This document shows positions 34,087 to 36,870 of a stretch of 36,870 nucleotides of DNA, piece by piece. The position numbers were made by a program, and so were the translations under genes. Source of the DNA: Gemmatimonadota bacterium. Its GTDB lineage: Bacteria > Gemmatimonadota > Gemmatimonadetes > Gemmatimonadales > GWC2-71-9. Under the pieces are notes generated by a model. It did no database searches. It was not told the DNA's origin and was given only the letters and a program-made list of their open reading frames with translations. The DNA is taken from contig QHUB01000039.1 in NCBI GenBank assembly GCA_003221035.1, forward strand, positions 1 to 36,870, written 5' to 3'. Every line of letters starts with the position of its first letter. Positions within the stretch are counted from its first letter, which is position 1.

Positions 34087-36870
34087 CTACGGTTTGACCT
34101 GCATTTCGTATGGCGCGGTGATAATGTCGTCGCCGAATGTGCCGCTGCCGCGGACGCGTATCAGGAATTGACCGCCCGCGGGTACTGTGAACGTCCCGAC
34201 CGGATAGAGTTGCGTCTGTCCGAAGATCTCCGTGCCTTTGCCCGCCAGCGTATCGCCTGTGACCGGATTGATGATCTCGAGGGTCAAGCCGTAGCCGTTT
34301 CCTCCGTTCACCGGCGGCGCCGTGAGGCGAAGGTACGCCGTGAGCGCCGACCCCGGCGTCGCGCTGGCGGTGTACTCATCGATGTCGCCCACGGAGATGC
34401 TGTCACGCGCCGTATCGCCAATGACATATGTCGCGGAGGCGCGCTCCGGAGCGCGGTTGACGTGGATTATACTGAAGCGGTAACTGCCTGTGAACCTGAA
34501 GACGTTGCCACACGTCGCATCGTAGCATTCATAGAAGCGTAACGCGGGCTCGTAGACGGCCACCTTTGTCTGGCCGCCGCTCGGCACACGGAATGGACCG
34601 GCGAACCGCGTGAACTGTCCGACGGTCCTCGCAAGCGTGTCACCAGTCGCGGGATTGAAGGCAACGATAAGCGGGAACGAATTCGTGCCCGAGGATTGGA
34701 AGACGAATCCGAGCTCTTCACCGGGGGTGCCGGTGAGGGTGAACTGATCCCAATCCCCTCGCGTGTCGATGAGCTCATCCGTGACGGAATCGCCGGGGAC
34801 GAGCATGGTTCCCACGTGCTCGGGCATCGTATCGACGGCGGTCAACGCGAAGCGATACGGGCCATGCTCGATCCGCTGCGTCGGTGAGCTTCCGCCAGAG
34901 ACCCTGATCGTATAGCGACCCGTGGCGGGGAGGTCGAGACGCGTGGTCTGCTGCGACCCCAGAGTCGGGCTGGAGGTGGGTGTCGAGACCCAACCCATGA
35001 GGTTGTCCGGCTGATAAAGCATCGCCGTATAGCCGGCATTGGACGATGAGTCGGACGTACCCTGCAAAGCGAAGTTGACGTGTTGCCCCCTGACCCCGTT
35101 GAAGTAGAAGACGTCGACATCACCGGGTGGATCGATCAGCTCCCCGTCAATTGTGTCGCCGATCGCGATGTTCTGACTGCGCGACTCGGGCGTTGGCTTC
35201 GACGGATACATCCAGACTTTGTACCATCCCGCACCGGCATCCGGGTACGGAGGACTCTGCACGCGCAGGATATAGGAGCCCGGACCGAGTGTGAAGCTTC
35301 GGTAGTAGGAGTCGATCGTCACCGGCTGGCGCGAAACGGCGCGAAGCACCGACACCCCGACACCAAGGTTCGCCTCCGTCTCGTAGAACAGGATGGCGCC
35401 GCTGCTGTCGGTTACTGAAAACGTAAACTCATCGATGTCGCCGGGAACATCGATCGATTCGGTTTCGACGCTGTCGCGGAAGCCGATCGATGCGCTATGC
35501 GTTTCCGGCTGCGGATTGACGGGGTAAACGAAGAAGCGATACGGCCCCACAGGACCGTCGAATCGCAGCTTGTAGGTGCCGGTGGTCGGGAACGCGAACC
35601 TGCCTGTGCTTTGTGAAAGCAGGTCGCTGCCCGACCCTCTCATGCTGACACTGGACATGACCTGGCCCGCGGGATTCAACAGGGAAAACTGGATTCCGCC
35701 GGTCGCTGAGCTCTCCGCCTCCACAAAAATGTTGACCTGCTGTCCGGCGGTGCCGGACAGGGTGAACTCGTCCACATCGCCGGGCGGATCGATTGATTCA
35801 CCGGCAATGGTATCGCCGATGGTGACGACGGCGGGGACAGACTCCGGAGCTCGATTGACGCGGTAGAGGTACAGCCGGTACGAGCCCGCGGCATCCGATG
35901 CTTGCTGGCTCCTGATCCGCAAACGGTACGTGGTGTCTTTGAGGGCCTTGAACCGTCCGCTGCCGTGCTGAAACAGGCCCGTATCCGCCGCCACGGAGTT
36001 AGTAAAACGAGCACCGCCTTCGATCGGCCCGAGCGGCGATAAAGTGACGAAACGCGCCGCGCTCGATTGAATGAAGGCGTTGAACTCGGCGCCGACGGGG
36101 GCCTGGAACGTGAAATCGTCGATGTCTCCCGGTATGTCGATTTGCTCGGTTACCACAGTGTTGACCGCGATCGCGCCGGCTGCCGTCTCGGGTTTCGGAT
36201 CGATCTCGTAGACATGGAATCGGTACGGCCCGGTGTACCGGGAGTTATTCAGTGTCGATGGCGGTCCCGGAACGGTAAAGCGATAGTCGCGATCACCGGG
36301 CAGCGGCCCCGCGACGAACAGCGAGCGGGGTGACTGGCCCACGATACTGTACGTATACGCCAAGACGGTCGACGACACGGGGTCGGCTACATGCATCCAC
36401 AGCGCCGGACCAGCCGTCGGTCCAAGTGGCTCGATCCAGCCCGCGAGGTACTCTCCGGCACGGCCTGCCGTGAAGAAGTCGTCCACGTCAGGGATGGCAT
36501 CGATCGATTCGCCGCTGACCGTATCGCCGACGTTGAATCGCGGGCTGCGCGATTCAGGTGCCCGATTGACCGGATAAATGAAGAACCGGAAGCGCGTGGA
36601 GTCCTGCACTCCGCCGATCACCTCGAGCAGCAAAATGCCTGCCCGCGAGAAATTGTCGCTGACCTGCGTGGAGATGTCCGGTCCTCCGGCCAAGTCGGAA
36701 ACTGTGGCGAGCGGAGCCCTGGTCACCGAGTCCTTTACCACAAGGGTGCCACCTCCGGAGTTCGCTTCGAAGAACACGGCGTATTCGGCGCCGTTTTGGC
36801 CCACAAACGAGTATGTGACTCGTTCCGATCCGAATAAGGACCCGCTGATCGTGTCGCCAGCGACCACACG
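34087..36870 (-). CDS. Giant PPC-repeat protein 2 (5' end cut by window edge)
   Basis: A paralogue of the 990-residue protein, at least 927 residues here. It leaves the window at its N-terminus, so the signal peptide is missing; about 35 residues should lie beyond position 36870. The apparent GTG near 36867 is a window artefact, since the protein aligns through it. It has eight PPC-like units with the same border motifs (NRAPESxSxxFNVGDTVSGESID, GDIDEFTFSV). Unit 6 carries NGVRGQHVNFALQG and unit 7 carries GDWDQFTLTGTPGEELGFVF, matching units 6 and 7 of its neighbour. It is transcribed 44 bp upstream of the other gene. Confidence 0.85.
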   Translation of the reverse strand, partial: RVVAGDTISGSLFGSERVTYSFVGQNGAEYAVFFEANSGGGTLVVKDSVTRAPLATVSDLAGGPDISTQVSDNFSRAGILLLEVIGGVQDSTRFRFFIYPVNRAPESRSPRFNVGDTVSGESIDAIPDVDDFFTAGRAGEYLAGWIEPLGPTAGPALWMHVADPVSSTVLAYTYSIVGQSPRSLFVAGPLPGDRDYRFTVPGPPSTLNNSRYTGPYRFHVYEIDPKPETAAGAIAVNTVVTEQIDIPGDIDDFTFQAPVGAEFNAFIQSSAARFVTLSPLGPIEGGARFTNSVAADTGLFQHGSGRFKALKDTTYRLRIRSQQASDAAGSYRLYLYRVNRAPESVPAVVTIGDTIAGESIDPPGDVDEFTLSGTAGQQVNIFVEAESSATGGIQFSLLNPAGQVMSSVSMRGSGSDLLSQSTGRFAFPTTGTYKLRFDGPVGPYRFFVYPVNPQPETHSASIGFRDSVETESIDVPGDIDEFTFSVTDSSGAILFYETEANLGVGVSVLRAVSRQPVTIDSYYRSFTLGPGSYILRVQSPPYPDAGAGWYKVWMYPSKPTPESRSQNIAIGDTIDGELIDPPGDVDVFYFNGVRGQHVNFALQGTSDSSSNAGYTAMLYQPDNLMGWVSTPTSSPTLGSQQTTRLDLPATGRYTIRVSGGSSPTQRIEHGPYRFALTAVDTMPEHVGTMLVPGDSVTDELIDTRGDWDQFTLTGTPGEELGFVFQSSGTNSFPLIVAFNPATGDTLARTVGQFTRFAGPFRVPSGGQTKVAVYEPALRFYECYDATCGNVFRFTGSYRFSIIHVNRAPERASATYVIGDTARDSISVGDIDEYTASATPGSALTAYLRLTAPPVNGGNGYGLTLEIINPVTGDTLAGKGTEIFGQTQLYPVGTFTVPAGGQFLIRVRGSGTFGDDIITAPYEMQVKP

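Overview
The window is GC-rich, gene-dense bacterial chromosome. Its gene set and style suggest a Gemmatimonadota-like organism: long overlapping operons, many secreted lipoproteins built from PPC, DUF4382 or glycogen-binding modules, an ECF sigma factor next to a membrane protein with an AMPK-type carbohydrate-binding domain, and GTG/TTG starts. The phylum is an inference from style; there is no rRNA here to prove it. Paired parS sites between parA and mnmG suggest a place not far from the replication origin.

Layout. 1-2422 (minus): the N-terminus of an M20-type peptidase lipoprotein, a NAPE-PLD-like metallo-hydrolase and a DUF4382 lipoprotein. 2591-5415 (plus): a four-gene module of ECF sigma factor, membrane protein with a CBM48-like domain, small exported helical protein, and probable outer-membrane barrel with a second CBM48-like domain. 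5412-7372 (minus): an MFS transporter and a Nif3-family protein. 7498-10485 (minus): parA-parB-M23 peptidase-bactofilin, all overlapping. Two parS palindromes follow, then mnmG, an S23/four-helix-bundle protein, an intrinsic terminator and a NatAB-type ABC exporter. 15272-20450 (minus): a complete sufB-C-D-U-S operon for Fe-S cluster assembly, with inverted repeats upstream. 20608-23308: a MobA-like nucleotidyltransferase diverging from peptide deformylase, then a TPP riboswitch and thiC. 23310-30503 (minus): a complete histidine operon. 30551 to the right edge (minus): a small exported protein and two giant tandem PPC-repeat lipoproteins, the second cut by the window edge.

The histidine operon is the most striking region. 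Six overlapping genes (hisG, hisC-HAD, hisB, hisH-hisF, hisA-hisI-hisE, hisD) appear to encode all ten steps of the pathway. Three of them are fusions, and one fusion supplies a candidate for the often-missing histidinol-phosphate phosphatase. Upstream is an 18-codon leader peptide with seven His codons, five of them consecutive, followed by a 12-bp terminator hairpin and alternative pairings: a textbook His attenuator. A good sigma-70-like promoter lies so close to the leader ATG that the leader may be translated from a leaderless transcript.

The other notable region is the parAB-M23-bactofilin operon, which places chromosome segregation, wall cleavage and a polymer-forming cytoskeletal protein under common expression. 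There are no tRNA or rRNA genes, CRISPR arrays, insertion sequences or prophage genes that I can see, and no gene-free stretch longer than about 220 bases.
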